Positions 10,739 through 22,054 of a stretch of DNA of 64,000 nt are shown here, piece by piece. The translations under genes and the position numbers were made by a program. Under the pieces are notes generated by a model. It was not told where the DNA came from and made no database searches. It was given only the letters and a program-made list of their open reading frames with translations. Origin of the DNA: Girardinichthys multiradiatus (Eukaryota; Chordata; Actinopteri; Cyprinodontiformes; Goodeidae); contig NC_061804.1 of the NCBI RefSeq assembly GCF_021462225.1, forward strand, positions 8,297,740-8,361,739. The letters are read 5' to 3'. Position 1 is the stretch's first letter; every line of letters begins with the position of its first letter.

Positions 10739-12144
10739 TGTTTTCAAGAATTAATTGGAAAATGTGAGTTTGGATTTTTTAATGCGTCTTTTCCTTTTCA
10801 CAACAACAGTAACCAGGATATTTAGTAAGAAGGGTTTTGTACCATTTTTACACTGGATTTTAGTGAATATTTCCCCGTGGAGTTGAACAGTTTATTCTCT
10901 TATGTCTTAATAGGATAGATAGTTGTAGTTTTGGGGAAAACTCTGCTTGAGTTCCAGTGTTTAATAAAGTCCTCATCATCTTGTGGACAGATGGTATTTT
11001 CAACAAAAATGTCACTTGGTTTTTCCATCACTGCATTTCCTTTGGGCCAGTAATTGAAATGTCTTCATTTTGGATCCACGCACAGTCATTATTAGACCAA
11101 AAAGGCAATATCTGAAAATGTCAGTATGTCCAAAAGCCTATAAGTGTTTCCTTACAGAGCAGATGAAAGAGAGGAAGTAAGAACAGGGAGATAAAGAGGT
11201 AGGCGTGCACCCTATGGGATTCCTTCTTCAGCAATCAGTTTGCTAAGCTTCAGCTTGCTATTATGCAATATGGCTTCTGCAGGAGGAGATGAGATGTATA
11301 ATGTAAAAATCCAGCAGAGGATAATCCCGTATCAGCATCGGCAGCCGTCTCTGTATTCTGCAGAAGAGCGCATGGTTTGAATCACTCCTTTGCAAAGTCA
11401 AAGATCCACTCACATTTTAATTGAAACAAGTGCACGTACCAATCGATTTTGAGAGATTTACACATATGCAGGCTGCGTGTGTCAATTCACTACGCAGCCA
11501 ACGCAACAACACAGAGGAGACTGGCAAGACTCATTTTGGTCTTAACTATCAGTGTAGCAAAATATATCCCTTATATTGTGTTAAATGTGCTGAGGATGCA
11601 GGGCACTCATTGTGCACATCCTCATCTAACAGTGTAAGTGTAATTGGAGTGATACACTGAGAGCTGTCCTGTTATTGGGAAGTGGTTCTTCTCTTTATTT
11701 GATCACAGACTGGCTAACATTAGGCTGTGATTGACTCAGTTCTGAATGCATGCGGCCCATATAACGTCATTACCTCTTATCTGGCCTCATCTCCACTTAC
11801 AAGGCTCTCTCTTTGTTACCATTTACCCAAGATTGTCATCTGATAATGAAGACTACCTGAGCCACATGATACCCGGTCAGTACCTGCTCTGTTATAATAC
11901 CTGCGCAGTAATGGAGGCTTGCAGATAAGGTGCATTTATGATCAGCAGTTAGTCTGTCTGTTCTTAATGGAAGCAATTTGAAAACATCTGACTGATATTG
12001 ACAGTAAACGTTTTTTGTTTTTTTTTTTACCAATTAAGGTTGAGATGAATTTCAGTGTTAAAAGCTGGTAACATTGGGACAGAACAACTGATTTTCAGAT
12101 AAGAACATCAATAAGGGAATGACTGAAAGATTCCTTTTGTTGTT
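10739..12144. other. Non-coding stretch, nothing recognised
   Basis: No transposon ends, SINE boxes or convincing open frames. The small open frames near 11421-11660 have no family resemblance. The segment 11210-11390 is relatively GC-balanced and could be conserved non-coding DNA, which only a multi-species alignment would show. Confidence 0.45.
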
Positions 12145-12959
12145 GGTTCAATTCAGTTTATTTATATAGCGCCAATTCACAACACATGTCGTCTCAAGGC
12201 ACTTCACAACAGTCAGGTACATACATTCCAATTAATCCTAACCATTGAACAGTGCATTCATTCATTCATTTACAAGAAGAAACCTCCAGCAGAACCAGGC
12301 TCAAAAAGAGAGCACATAGAGTTAGTTACAGTAAAAGCTCAGTCAATTGCCATGTCTAGGAGAGATAAAGGGTTAAACACTGAAAGACAGGGCCAAGTGT
12401 ATCATTGGTAGAGTGTGAGCAATGAGTTGTTTCCCACAGATGCTCGGACGATTCCCCTCTCCAGAAAGGTGTCACAGGTAGACACAGAGCCAGGCCAGGT
12501 GTAGCTTCTAGGAAGAGAAAAGAGAGAATATAAAGTTAAAAGCTGAAATAACAGCAAACAATGCAAAATTGGAGAGTAGTGTGAGAATGTAGCAAAGAGG
12601 GTGAAAGTGGTCGTTATGTCCTCCAGCAGCCTAAGCCTATAGCAGCATAACTACACAGATAGTTTCAGTTCAGATTATTTAGTTAAACGGCGCTTATTTA
12701 CAACAATGTCGTCTCAAGGCACCCCACAAAGGGTCCCACTGATGGTCATTGTTATACTAAAAACCACAAGGATTGGGATACCTCCCTCTGTCAGACTGTT
12801 TATAACCATTGGAAAAGAGAAGGGGTCATACAGGTAGCAGAAATGAAGGGTGTGTTTGCACCTCAGCCATAACTGAGCCGGTTTAGGCTAAACCTGACTC
12901 CCCCTTACTCCATCCAACAGGGAGGGAGGAAGGCTCCCTCCCTGATAACCTAAGCCACT

Positions 12960-13680
12960 CTAACTATAAGCTTTATCAAAAAGGAAAGTTTTAAGCCTAG
13001 CCTTAAAAGTAGACAGGGTGTCTGCCTCACGGACCAAAACCGGGAGCTGGTTCCACAGGAGAGGAGCCTGATAACTAAAGGATCTGCCTCCCATTCTACT
13101 TCCAGAGACTCTAGGAACCACCAGTAAACCTGCAGTCTGAGAACGAAGTGCTCTGTTAGGAACATATGGACCAATCAGATCTCTGATGTATGATGGAGCT
13201 AGATCATTAAGGGCTTTATATGTGAGGAGGAGAATTTTAAATTCTATTCTGGATTTAACAGGGAGCCAATGAAAGGAAGATAAAATAGGAGAAATATGAT
13301 CTCCCTTTTTAATTTTCATCAGAACTCTTGCTGCAGCATTCTGAATCAGCTGAAGGCTTTTAACTGCATTTTGTGGACATCCTGATAGTAAATAATTACA
13401 ATAGTCCAGCCTTGAAGTAACAAATGCATGGACTAGTTTTTCAGCGTCACTCCTGGATAGGATATTTCTAATTTTGGAAATGTTCCGGAGATGAAAGAAG
13501 GAAATCCTAAAAACCTGTTTAGTATGAGATTTAAATTACATGTCCTGGTTAAAAGTAACACCAAGGTTTTTTACTTTATCACCGGAGGTCAATTTAATGC
13601 CATCCAGGTTAAGGGATTGACTAAGCAGTTTCTTTTTTAAAGACTCCGGTCCAAAGATGACAACCTCTGTCAACTCTGTC
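12960..13680 (-). pseudogene. LINE polyprotein C-terminal region (broken)
   Basis: The minus-strand frame opens near 13680 with TEVVIFGPESL and continues with KVKNLGVTFNQDM. After a TAA stop at 13536-13538 it stays open for about 190 codons to the natural end at 12960. Conserved strings are KLVHAFVTSRLDYCN, LQLIQNAAARVL, HISPILSSFHWLPVKSRIEFKI, LLTYKALNDLAP and the end FKARLKTFLFDKAYS. This is the thumb or connection region and tail that follows the reverse transcriptase in L2-like LINEs of fish. It cannot act alone because the catalytic palm with the YxDD motif is absent. Confidence 0.85.
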
Positions 13681-13689
13681 TCACAAATC

Positions 13690-14530
13690 AGGTTCTGCAG
13701 TTATTTCCAATGTTGTCTCACTTGCTGAGGATGAAGTAATCATCTTCGGGAGTATGTCAAAGATTTTCTTTTTAATAGAATCAATTTTATTTAAGAAGAA
13801 TCCCATAAAGTCATGGCTGCTAAGAGCTAAGGGAATGGATGGCTCAACAGAGGTATGACTGTGTAAATTTAGCAACTGTACTAAAGAGAAACCTAGGATT
13901 ATTCTTGTTCTCTTCTATTAATGATGAGAAATAAGCTGTTCTGGCTTGGCGAAGTGTCTTTTTATACAACAGTAGGCTATTTTTCCAGATTAAGTAGGAA
14001 TCCTCTAGGTGTGTAGAGCGCCATTTTCTCTCCAATTTTCTAACATTGTGCTTTAAAGTATGCAGCTCTGAATTAAACCAAGGAGCCTGTCTCCTATGAA
14101 TGATTACCTTCTTTTTCAAGAGGGCTGCATTGTCTAATGCATCACGCAATGATGAAGAAACACTATGAACAAGAGAATCAATTTGTGAAGGGGAAGAAAC
14201 AGAATTATTGCCCTCCACTGTGCTTTTCAGTGATAATGAGGAAATTAAAAGTGGAACAGATTCTTTAAAGGTTGTTACAGCATCACCTGATAATGATCTA
14301 CTATAATGAAATTTTCTTTCAGGTGTGGAGTACTCGGTTAAATTAAACTCAAAGGTTATTAAGAAATGGTCAGACAGGACAGGGTTATGAGGAAATATTG
14401 TTATGTCTTTACACTCAATGCCATATGTCAGCACAAGGTGCAGAGAATGAAGACAAAGGTGGGTAGGTTTGTTAATGTTTTGAATGTTAATGTTTTTGTC
14501 TGCAGGTCTCTAAAATCCTGAACGAAAATT
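13690..14530 (-). pseudogene. LINE endonuclease end and linker (broken)
   Basis: On the minus strand, PTHLCLHSLHLVLTYGIE (about 14470-14415) followed by NPVLSDHFLITFEF matches the end of an APE-type endonuclease domain, where the SDH motif holds the catalytic aspartate and histidine. The linker that follows (FHYSRSLSG, then HRRQAPWFNSEL, RKLERKWRST and LRQARTAYFSSLIEENKNNP) is typical of fish LINE polyproteins between endonuclease and reverse transcriptase. The frame is open from 14434 to 13844, shifts near 13850-13875, and continues to a stop at 13681. The endonuclease N-terminal half is lost by 5' truncation. Confidence 0.82.
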
Positions 14531-14812
14531 AGATTTGTTTAGCAGTGGATATTACACTTTGTTATTTTTATACAACTTACTGCTTCTTACAAATCTCAAG
14601 AAAATCAAACAGACTGAAAACAGTTTAAATGGTGTAAAAGTGGTGGATATTGCGTGTTGCTGGTTATATTTGTTACATTAGGAAACATTGTTTTATCAAA
14701 TACATTAAAACTCTAATTCTACTTTAAATTACTTTAAATTACAGCTGTCTTGGTTGTTAGGTTTACATTGATGACTTCAACACCATTGTGACTTGTAACC
14801 TTGTAAAATAGC
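14531..14812. other. Short AT-rich spacer
   Basis: No recognisable feature. It separates the LINE relic from the interrupted SINE. Confidence 0.5.
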
Positions 14813-15560
14813 ATGTGTGGGTTCTCTCCGGCTTCCTACCAAAGTGCAAAAACATGACTGTCTCTCATTTGTCCTTAGGTGTGAATGGGTGTGTGCATGG
14901 TTGTTTGTCCTGTGTGTCTCTGTGTTGCCTTGCGATAGACTGGGCGCCTATGCAGGATGTACCCTGCCTCTCGCCTAGACTGTGTTATGATTTGGATTAG
15001 CTTGGAGCAGGTGAACCAAATAAAGATAATGACAGACAGAACAAAACATGGCTGGAGCAAAACAGAGACTCATGAGTACAAACTAACAGAAACTAGAAAA
15101 ACATTAAACTAAAGCATAACCACATCTAAAAACCAAACTTGACAAAACATGAATACAAAAACTAAAGCATGACCAGGAAAACAAACAGAAACATGATTCA
15201 AAATCTAATAATAATAATAATAAACAGAAGAACGATTCTGTCTCCTTACTCCACCTGGTTCACACGCCATATATACACACCTGTTCAGTTATTCATCGTG
15301 GAAACATTTTCAATTCATGCTCATGTCCTGCTGTTCACGCCAAGCCTGTCTTGCAAGCCTGCCCATGTCAGTTTTGCCTGTGCGTTTATTGTTTTGGTTT
15401 CTGCCTCGTAGTGAGTGAGTTTTTTGTTATTAAATCTTTTTCCACTTACCATCATGCTGCCTGCTAGTCTGCATTCTGGGTTTGTCCGTTGCTCAAGCCC
15501 TAACAGACTGCTGGAGATAGGCACCAGCTCCACCACGACCCTAAGATAGATGGATGGATG
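14813..15560 (+). mobile_element. 5'-truncated SINE split by a solo LTR
   Basis: The two halves 14813-14982 and 15506-15560 join to give the body of the same SINE family found at 7201 and 38040: GGTTCTCTCCGGCTTCCT, TCATTTGTCCTTAGG and GTACCCTGCCTCTCGCC on the left, GGAGATAGGCACCAGCTCC on the right, ending in a short GATG/GATA tail (15543-15559). The tRNA-like head with boxes A and B is missing, as expected for truncation during reverse transcription. The copy is older than the LTR inside it. Confidence 0.85.
14983..15505 (+). mobile_element. Solo LTR (523 bp) with 5-bp target duplication
   Basis: The segment starts TGTTA and ends TAACA, the inverted TG...CA tips of an LTR, and is bounded by the perfect 5-bp direct repeat GACTG at 14978-14982 and 15506-15510. 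Inside, a TATATA box (15270-15275) and an ATTAAA polyadenylation signal (15429-15434) lie in the order expected for U3, R and U5 read on the plus strand. No internal retroviral or Gypsy coding region is present, so recombination between two LTRs probably removed it. A 5-bp duplication fits Gypsy-like or retrovirus-like integrases; the family cannot be told from the LTR alone. Confidence 0.85.
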
Positions 15561-16454
15561 TTTGATGAGTTTGTTCCCCCTCTACAAGCAGTAAGGTTTG
15601 CATGTTACTGTATCTTTAACAGCAGTTTGCTGCCAGCTTCTCCACTCACTCCATTGTTTATATTATATTTGTTGATTTTGAGTTTTCCCTGAGTGAACTA
15701 AAGTCTTGATACCAAAGGCAATAGCTTCAGCACAGAAACAATGTCCACAGATAAATTATTATGACCCAAAGCTTGGACCTGTTTCTATTTCACAAGCGGT
15801 AACAATATGAATCCAGGTTTTGCACTATTTTTAAACCCCAGTTTGAGTTTTGTTTTCTTGCGTTTTTGTTATGATTTGCTTTTACCTCAACTAGTCATGC
15901 TGGGTTCCTATGACATCTGGAAAGATATCAAACTTGATTTACTTTTTCCAGTTCTGGATATTTTATCTTTGTTTAGGTTAGGAAAATGTTTTTATTTCCA
16001 GACTTAATTTCCTTTCACATAAATTAAAGAAAAAGTCTAAAAGGCAGTCTTGTTCTTTAAAACTCTTTTATGTAAAAACATAAATGCTGCTAACATTACT
16101 ATCATTGTTAAACTCTAATAAATTGATATATTAGTTTTTTTTAGCCATAGTGATTTTATTTTCATGTACTAATAAGGAATATTAGGAATTTGCTGTATTT
16201 TTTAAATTTAAGACTGAAGTGTAAAGACATCATCAAACACCTGAGAAGAGAACCTATAAAGTGAACATAGTGCACAAAATAATAGTTCTTATTGACTAGT
16301 TAGTTAGCTGCCCCAAATGTGAGCCTACAGTAGGCTGGACACAGTAACTCTTGTTGCTAGTTGTTTAATCTAACAAGCAGGGTTAGGGATGGCTGGACCT
16401 TATCTGATATCATAGCCCTCACTCAGTTATATATGGGATATTGTGTAATTTATA
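15561..16454. other. Non-coding stretch, nothing recognised
   Basis: AT-rich sequence with no open frame, repeat array or transposon end that I can recognise. Confidence 0.5.
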
Positions 16455-16815
16455 CTTTAGGCAATGTGGGTCAGTACCAAGTCCTGCTGGAAAATGGAAA
16501 CAGCATCTTCAGAAAGCCTATGCACAGAAGGAAGCATGAAGTGCTCTTAAATGTCCTGGTAAACAGCTGCTCTGACTTTGGACTTGATAAAACACAGATA
16601 AAACATCATGGCTCTCCATTTAATCACTGACTGTGAAAATGTCACATTAAAGCTCATGCAATGTGGATTCTGGGCCTCTGCACTCTTCCTCCAGACTGAT
16701 GGACCTTGATTTCCACATGAAATGCAAACTTCACCACTTCACCACTGAGCAACAGTCTGTTTTTTTTTCTCCTTCATCCAGGTACGACGCTTCTTGTGAA
16801 TCTCCTTCAAACTCT
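16455..16815 (-). mobile_element. Tc1 transposase relic fragment
   Basis: The sequence matches, in reverse orientation and with many changes, the middle of the transposase found intact-looking at 34914-35570. Shared strings include GGAAGCATGAAGTGCTC (16531-16547), TGGACTTGATAAAACACAG, CTCTTCCTCCAGACT (16684-16698) and CACTGAGCAACAGTC (16743-16757). No ends or flanking TA are recognisable, and the reading frame is destroyed. It is an old fragment of the same family. Confidence 0.75.
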
Positions 16816-19800
16816 TGAACGGGCTTTTTTTCACAATCCTCTCACTATTGCAATTATCACTATTGCTTGTGCATCTTTTTCAAGCACACTTCCACAAACT
16901 TTTCCAAAAATATGCTAGGCTTTGAACAGAATTACTGAAATAAAGTCTTAAAAAGTCCAACTTACTGAGGAGCACCTGTACTGCAAAGTCAAAGGAGGAA
17001 TCCAAACATTCCTGGTACAGATCTCAACCATAAAATCCGTGCCTTTTTTCTTTACTGCAAATAAACAAACAAAAAAAACCAACTAAACTACACAAAAATC
17101 TGAAAATCAGTAAAACAACTTGACTGTTGCAACTTCACAATAAATGTATGAATAAATGTATGAATAAAAGAAAGGTAAAATTCAAAAATACAGCTTTATG
17201 CAACGTCAAAAATATGTGCGATAAAGGGATTATTGTCTGGTCTGTAAAACTTTGTAATTAATAGCGATGGTATTCTAGGCACATTGTGACTGCTTTTGTT
17301 TTTGTTTTGGTTCTTATAAATCCAACCCACAAAAAGAAAGATGAGTTGCTGTCGGTCTTTGCCGTTTCCACACCGGGCACCGTGAAACTGAACATGTCTC
17401 TGTTGCTTATTCAAAAGATGCAGTCATAACTGCTGAGTGACCCTTTCAGATTAATATCTCAATGTGTTGGATGGTAATTACAGTTATATTGTCAGCTGGA
17501 ATCCGAAAGGTTAAAACAAATCAGCTCTTGACTTCTAACCGCATTCAGACATGAGAGGTGCTTCAGTGCTTACTAGTGTAAGGTCTTTACATTCGTTCTA
17601 ATTAAAAATCAATTTAAAGGATCGCTGAAACGTCGTTGCTGGGGGGAGGTGAAGATAGAAGTATCTAAGGGTCCTTCACTTGGTTCTTTACTGTTCTGAA
17701 TATCTTTGTTTTGAAGCAAAATCAGATGAAAACCCATCGTTTTTCTCCCCAGTCAAGTCTGTTGTTTCTGTGTGTATTATCCGCTGTGTTTTTACCCTCT
17801 GCTTGTTCCCAACACTCATCTTGATTAGCTGTCTTCCTTGAAAACTGCACGTAGCTGGAGGCTGAGGCGACCACAATCCATACAGCCATCAGCTGCTTAA
17901 AAGGAGGGGCCTGAGAGCACATCTGATCTGCACTGAAACGATATAAAAGAGACAAACATTGTTTCATGCTCTGCTGATGACCAAATCCTACAATATGGAG
18001 CTCTGTCCCTCTGTTTCTTTATTGCTTTCCTCCACTTTGCTTGCCATGACACAGCTGGTCATGGCCAGGAGCATCAAAACTGGAAGAAAAGACAGGTTTA
18101 TCCATAAAGGAGGGGACACAAACCAATGCAAATAACATAAGAAGCATTTGCTCGTATACATCACACTCAGCTATAGGTGTTCTGTGGAGAGATGCTCAAT
18201 TATTGAGCTCAAAAGCACAAGTTATCCTACACTTGTTTTTTTTTTCATGTATAGTTATTTAAGATGCACCGGTCAATCAGCCAGAAATCTGAATTGACCA
18301 ATTTTTCTTTAATTAACTCTGACTGGCGATCAAAAGGTCAAAGGCGGACAAATCATAACTTTATTTTACTATTCATTGAATAAGTTTTCATTCTACATTT
18401 GGTTTATAAACTCATTAACCAACAGCATGTAGTTTTCTGTACCTGTTTTGAGTTTATAAAACATTGGATCAAAGATGAGGACTTTCAGTGGAGAAATCTA
18501 ATTTCCACTGATTTTTACTGAGGCAGTTGAGACCTGCATGGATGTAAATATTGTTATGGGTTCTTTGGTGACCTCCTGGATGAGTCTGAGGAAGGCCACT
18601 CCTGACAAGGATCATCACTGTTCCATATTTTCCTCATTTGTGGACAATGGTCCTCTCTGTGGTTCACCGTCAGCACAACTCTCTGTTTTTTAACAGAACT
18701 AGAAATATCTAAACAGCTGAATTTGTTGTTTTTGTTTGTGATGGAATAGTTTAGGAGCCTTCTTTAAGCCAGCTGACCAGCAGTATGTGGCAACAGCTCG
18801 AGAATTGGCAGTTCTGTTAATTTATGCTTCTTAGCTAGAGAAACTTCAGGTATTTTTGGTGCTTTCTTTAAGGATCTAATTAGTGTCTAAAAACGGTAGA
18901 AAGAGTATGATGAAGCATTTTGTGAGTTTTGAATGCAAACATTAAAACCTTGATAGAAGTTGATCTGGAAACCAGCCCCTGCCCAAACAGCACAGTTAAT
19001 TTCTGGCTAAACTCCAAGGTTTAAACCAATTCCTATTACTTCCAGAAGTTGTAATTTCTATTTCTAGCTAAAATAATTTATTCACAGTTTATTTGTGCTT
19101 TTGAATTTTTAAAACAATATTCACCAATTAGTTGTTGAAGCTTCGTTATTACTTACTGTAAGTTTTGAATATTGTTTGATATAACTAATAAGATCCAAAT
19201 TCCAGTTTTGAACCGGCACCTATTATCACGCTGTTACTGTCAGATCCCTGTTTGAGCGATAAAAGTCAGGGTTTCTTAATAGAATGAGAACCAAGGTAAA
19301 CTGAGAGTAGTGCTTTGTGTTTATTTTTTCGTGCACAATGAACAAAATTGCAACTTCCATTGGGACTGGGCTTTTAAAATGTCACCGGCCCTTTAAGAAA
19401 TTCAGCAAAGTCCTGTCATGCGAAATAAGAGCCTAGGCGTACAAGAGACTGCATGTAAGCCCCTTAAAGCTGATCAAAACAACATTTGTTCAGTTTATTT
19501 ATTTAGTTCCATTTTATAGAAAGTTGCGTGACCTTTGTCCCCTACATTCTGTTGATGCTATTCATGGCCACCGTAACATCTACAGTATAGATGCTGTAGG
19601 AAGTCTATGGACAGCAGGTTACATTGTTCTCCTTCTGTTTGATGCATTAATCAACAACCGGCAAAAAAAAATGCTGGATTAATTTCTTATCTGGTGTGAC
19701 GGTTTTACAGCTGCTGTCTATGCCGCTGTTTACCCTACAGGCAGGGCTCAAGGGGCTCTGGGCCCTGCTCTGTCCTCTTTTAAATACTACATGAAACCCA

Positions 19801-21404
19801 TTAGGGACCAAGGGTTGCTCTCTGTCCCCTTTACCTTTAGTGATGCATTGCAATCCATTTGTAGCAGCCAAAAATAAACCTTCTGATGGGCAATGTGGAA
19901 AAGGCCCTGCTATTTCATTCAGGGTTATATTTCTTATGATCCATTAAATCATTATGCTTTCCTACTTTGAAATTTTGCCTGAGAAATACAATGCTTTTCT
20001 GTTATTTTAGCAAGAGAATAAAAGTTTCTAACTCCACATTTACTCCTATTTGTATGAATGAGATAAAGAACATGTTAGTTGATCAAAGCGAGCCTGCTTT
20101 TTGTTAAGTGTTGTGACAGAAAATGAGTGGGCAAAAATATCTAGACATGCCTCCTTGTTTTTACTTAGCATTGTGAACATTTTTTGTGTCCCTGGTGATC
20201 CACAGCAGCAGTGGAAAGTGAGTGGTGGATATATGCAAAACTCAAAGGGTAACAATTTAAATTGTTTGCAGTGTTTTTTGCTTTCTACAAAACCCAAGGG
20301 TTGGTCACTATCTTAAGAGGAGCATTTTTGTTCTGTTGTCTTGTTCACGGGTGATGGCGGTATGGAGCGGGAAAGCAATCGATGGATGTGGGGTTTGCCT
20401 GCTGTATTGAGGGTGTAATTCCAGTCTGTGTTGGTGAAGAGGTTGGTTTTGGAAGAAGATGGTTTTGGATCTTGGACTGTTGCTGGAGCGTGTCGGTGCA
20501 AACATGCTGAAAAGTAAGGTGGTGCCATACCATTTAGACTTATAAAAACAACCAGTTAAATATTCAGTATGGCTTCCCATCCTATTAGGACAGGAAGCCA
20601 GTGTATCAGGTTTAATATGCTCTAGCTTTTACTTTTCAGACGAGTCGCCTCATTTTGAAGGTTTTATAGATGCTGTAGTGAAGACTGATTAATACCTGTT
20701 TAGAGACACTTGGATTAATCTAAATTGGATGTGATTAAGAAGGAATTATTTTCTCAAACTGTTTAAGAGGAATATAAGCCCTTACATTACTGAGATGCTT
20801 CAGTTGTTGACAGCTGAACAGTTCTGTGACTTTATATCTCTCCTGGCCTGGAAATGCCTTGAGATTCTCCTGAACAAGAGTGATGCTGGAAAAGGCGGAT
20901 GGATGGACGGCATTTATTATTCTCTCACCTGGCATTCAGATAATGCCACAATGGTGAAATTAAATATATTTTATATAGTATTTTCATCTTAGGAGAAGTC
21001 AGTTTATTATTATTATGGAGTGAACTGATTCATGTCCATCATTACAGCCCTGCTTTTAACATTTTTATTTTTTATTTTGTTTGTTTTGTAGTTTTTGTTT
21101 TATTTGACCATAGACGTGTTTGCCCAAAGGAACTTTATGTAAAAGGTGGTGTATATGCAATGTCTTTTAAAATCATAGTTAAAATATGAGCTTTTTCGGC
21201 CTTTAATTTTAATAAATCTAAATCAATGAGGTCAGTTTCACTCATTTTGATGAAAAAGCTTTTCATTAATGGGAGTATTTAAATACTAAAATACAACCTT
21301 TTTCAAAGGGGCTTTAAAAAAGACAAGATAGTTATAAATCACCTGTCATCTTAAGGTCACACAGATGAAAATGAATTTAATGAAACTTTAAACCAGGAAA
21401 ACGT
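16816..21404. other. Long non-coding stretch with at most one weak repeat
   Basis: Over 4.5 kb no exon, SINE, LINE or Tc1 piece could be recognised. Around 18255-18345 the words AAGATGCACCGGTCAATCAG and TCTGACTGGCGATC resemble a hAT-like non-autonomous repeat seen widely in fish; this is a low-confidence resemblance. Homopolymer T runs occur near 18236. Confidence 0.45.
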
Positions 21405-22054
21405 GTTTACTCCCCTTGAACCTTTTCACATATTGTCACGTTAAAACCAAAAACTTCAATATTTTTCATTAGGTTCATGGGACAGACGAACAGAAGTTTG
21501 TGTGTATCATGTTCAGGCTCTCTTATTTTGATAACCCTGAATAGATTCGTGTACATATAAATGCCTTCAAAGTCACCTGATTCATAAATACAGTTGATTA
21601 CTGTTTAATTTAGCCTCAGCATAAAAATATGAAGCTGTTCTGTTTCTCGCCTCAGAGGTTTGTTGCAACAGATTTATGTCAGTATAAATCCTGATGTTCT
21701 GTGAAGTCCTTAGAGGTTTGTTAGAGAACATTAGAGAACAACCAGCATCATGAAGACCAAGGAACACAGCAGACAGGTTAGGGAGGAAGCTGTGGAGAAG
21801 TTTAAAGTAGGGTTGGGTTCTACCACAATATCCTAAGCTTTTAACATCTCACAGAGATCCATCATCTGAACATGGAGAAAGGATGGACCACCTGCAGACC
21901 TATCAAGACATGGACGTCCACCTCAGGTGGGGGAATCTGGACAACTGTCAGTTTTGCACTCCACAAATCTGGCTTTCATTTAAGAATGGCCAGAAGAAAG
22001 CTATGTTGGAAAAAAAGGCTTTCAGAGGTTCTTATACCTGTTTGGCAGAAGCTA
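21405..22054 (+). mobile_element. Tc1 relic (left part of the outer element)
   Basis: The left part shows TTTACTCCCCTTGAACC and CACGTTAAAACCAAAAACTT, diverged subterminal sequence of the same family as 1464-2898. From 21749 a transposase start MKTKEHSRQVREEAVEKFK is readable, then shifted frames. The coding part is degraded and ends at the TA (22053-22054) where a second Tc1 element has inserted. The remaining right part resumes at 23675. Confidence 0.85.

Larger units (their letters stand above)
12145..14530 (-). mobile_element. L2/CR1-like LINE, 5'-truncated and internally deleted
   Basis: The minus strand carries, in order, the end of an endonuclease domain and a linker (about 14530-13690), then directly the C-terminal part of the polyprotein (13680-12960), then a long 3' UTR (12959-12145). 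The reverse transcriptase core that should lie between is missing. The 3' UTR contains two related LINE-tail modules with the word ATGTCGTCTCAAGGCAC (12185-12202 and 12704-12721). Two other fragments of the same family lie at 42190-42480 and 49790-50450. The clade call (L2/CR1-like) is from the remembered C-terminal motif style and is not certain. Confidence 0.8.

Noticed and set aside
15169..15536. Open frames within 15169-15536
   Set aside because: They lie inside the solo LTR, which has no coding role there.
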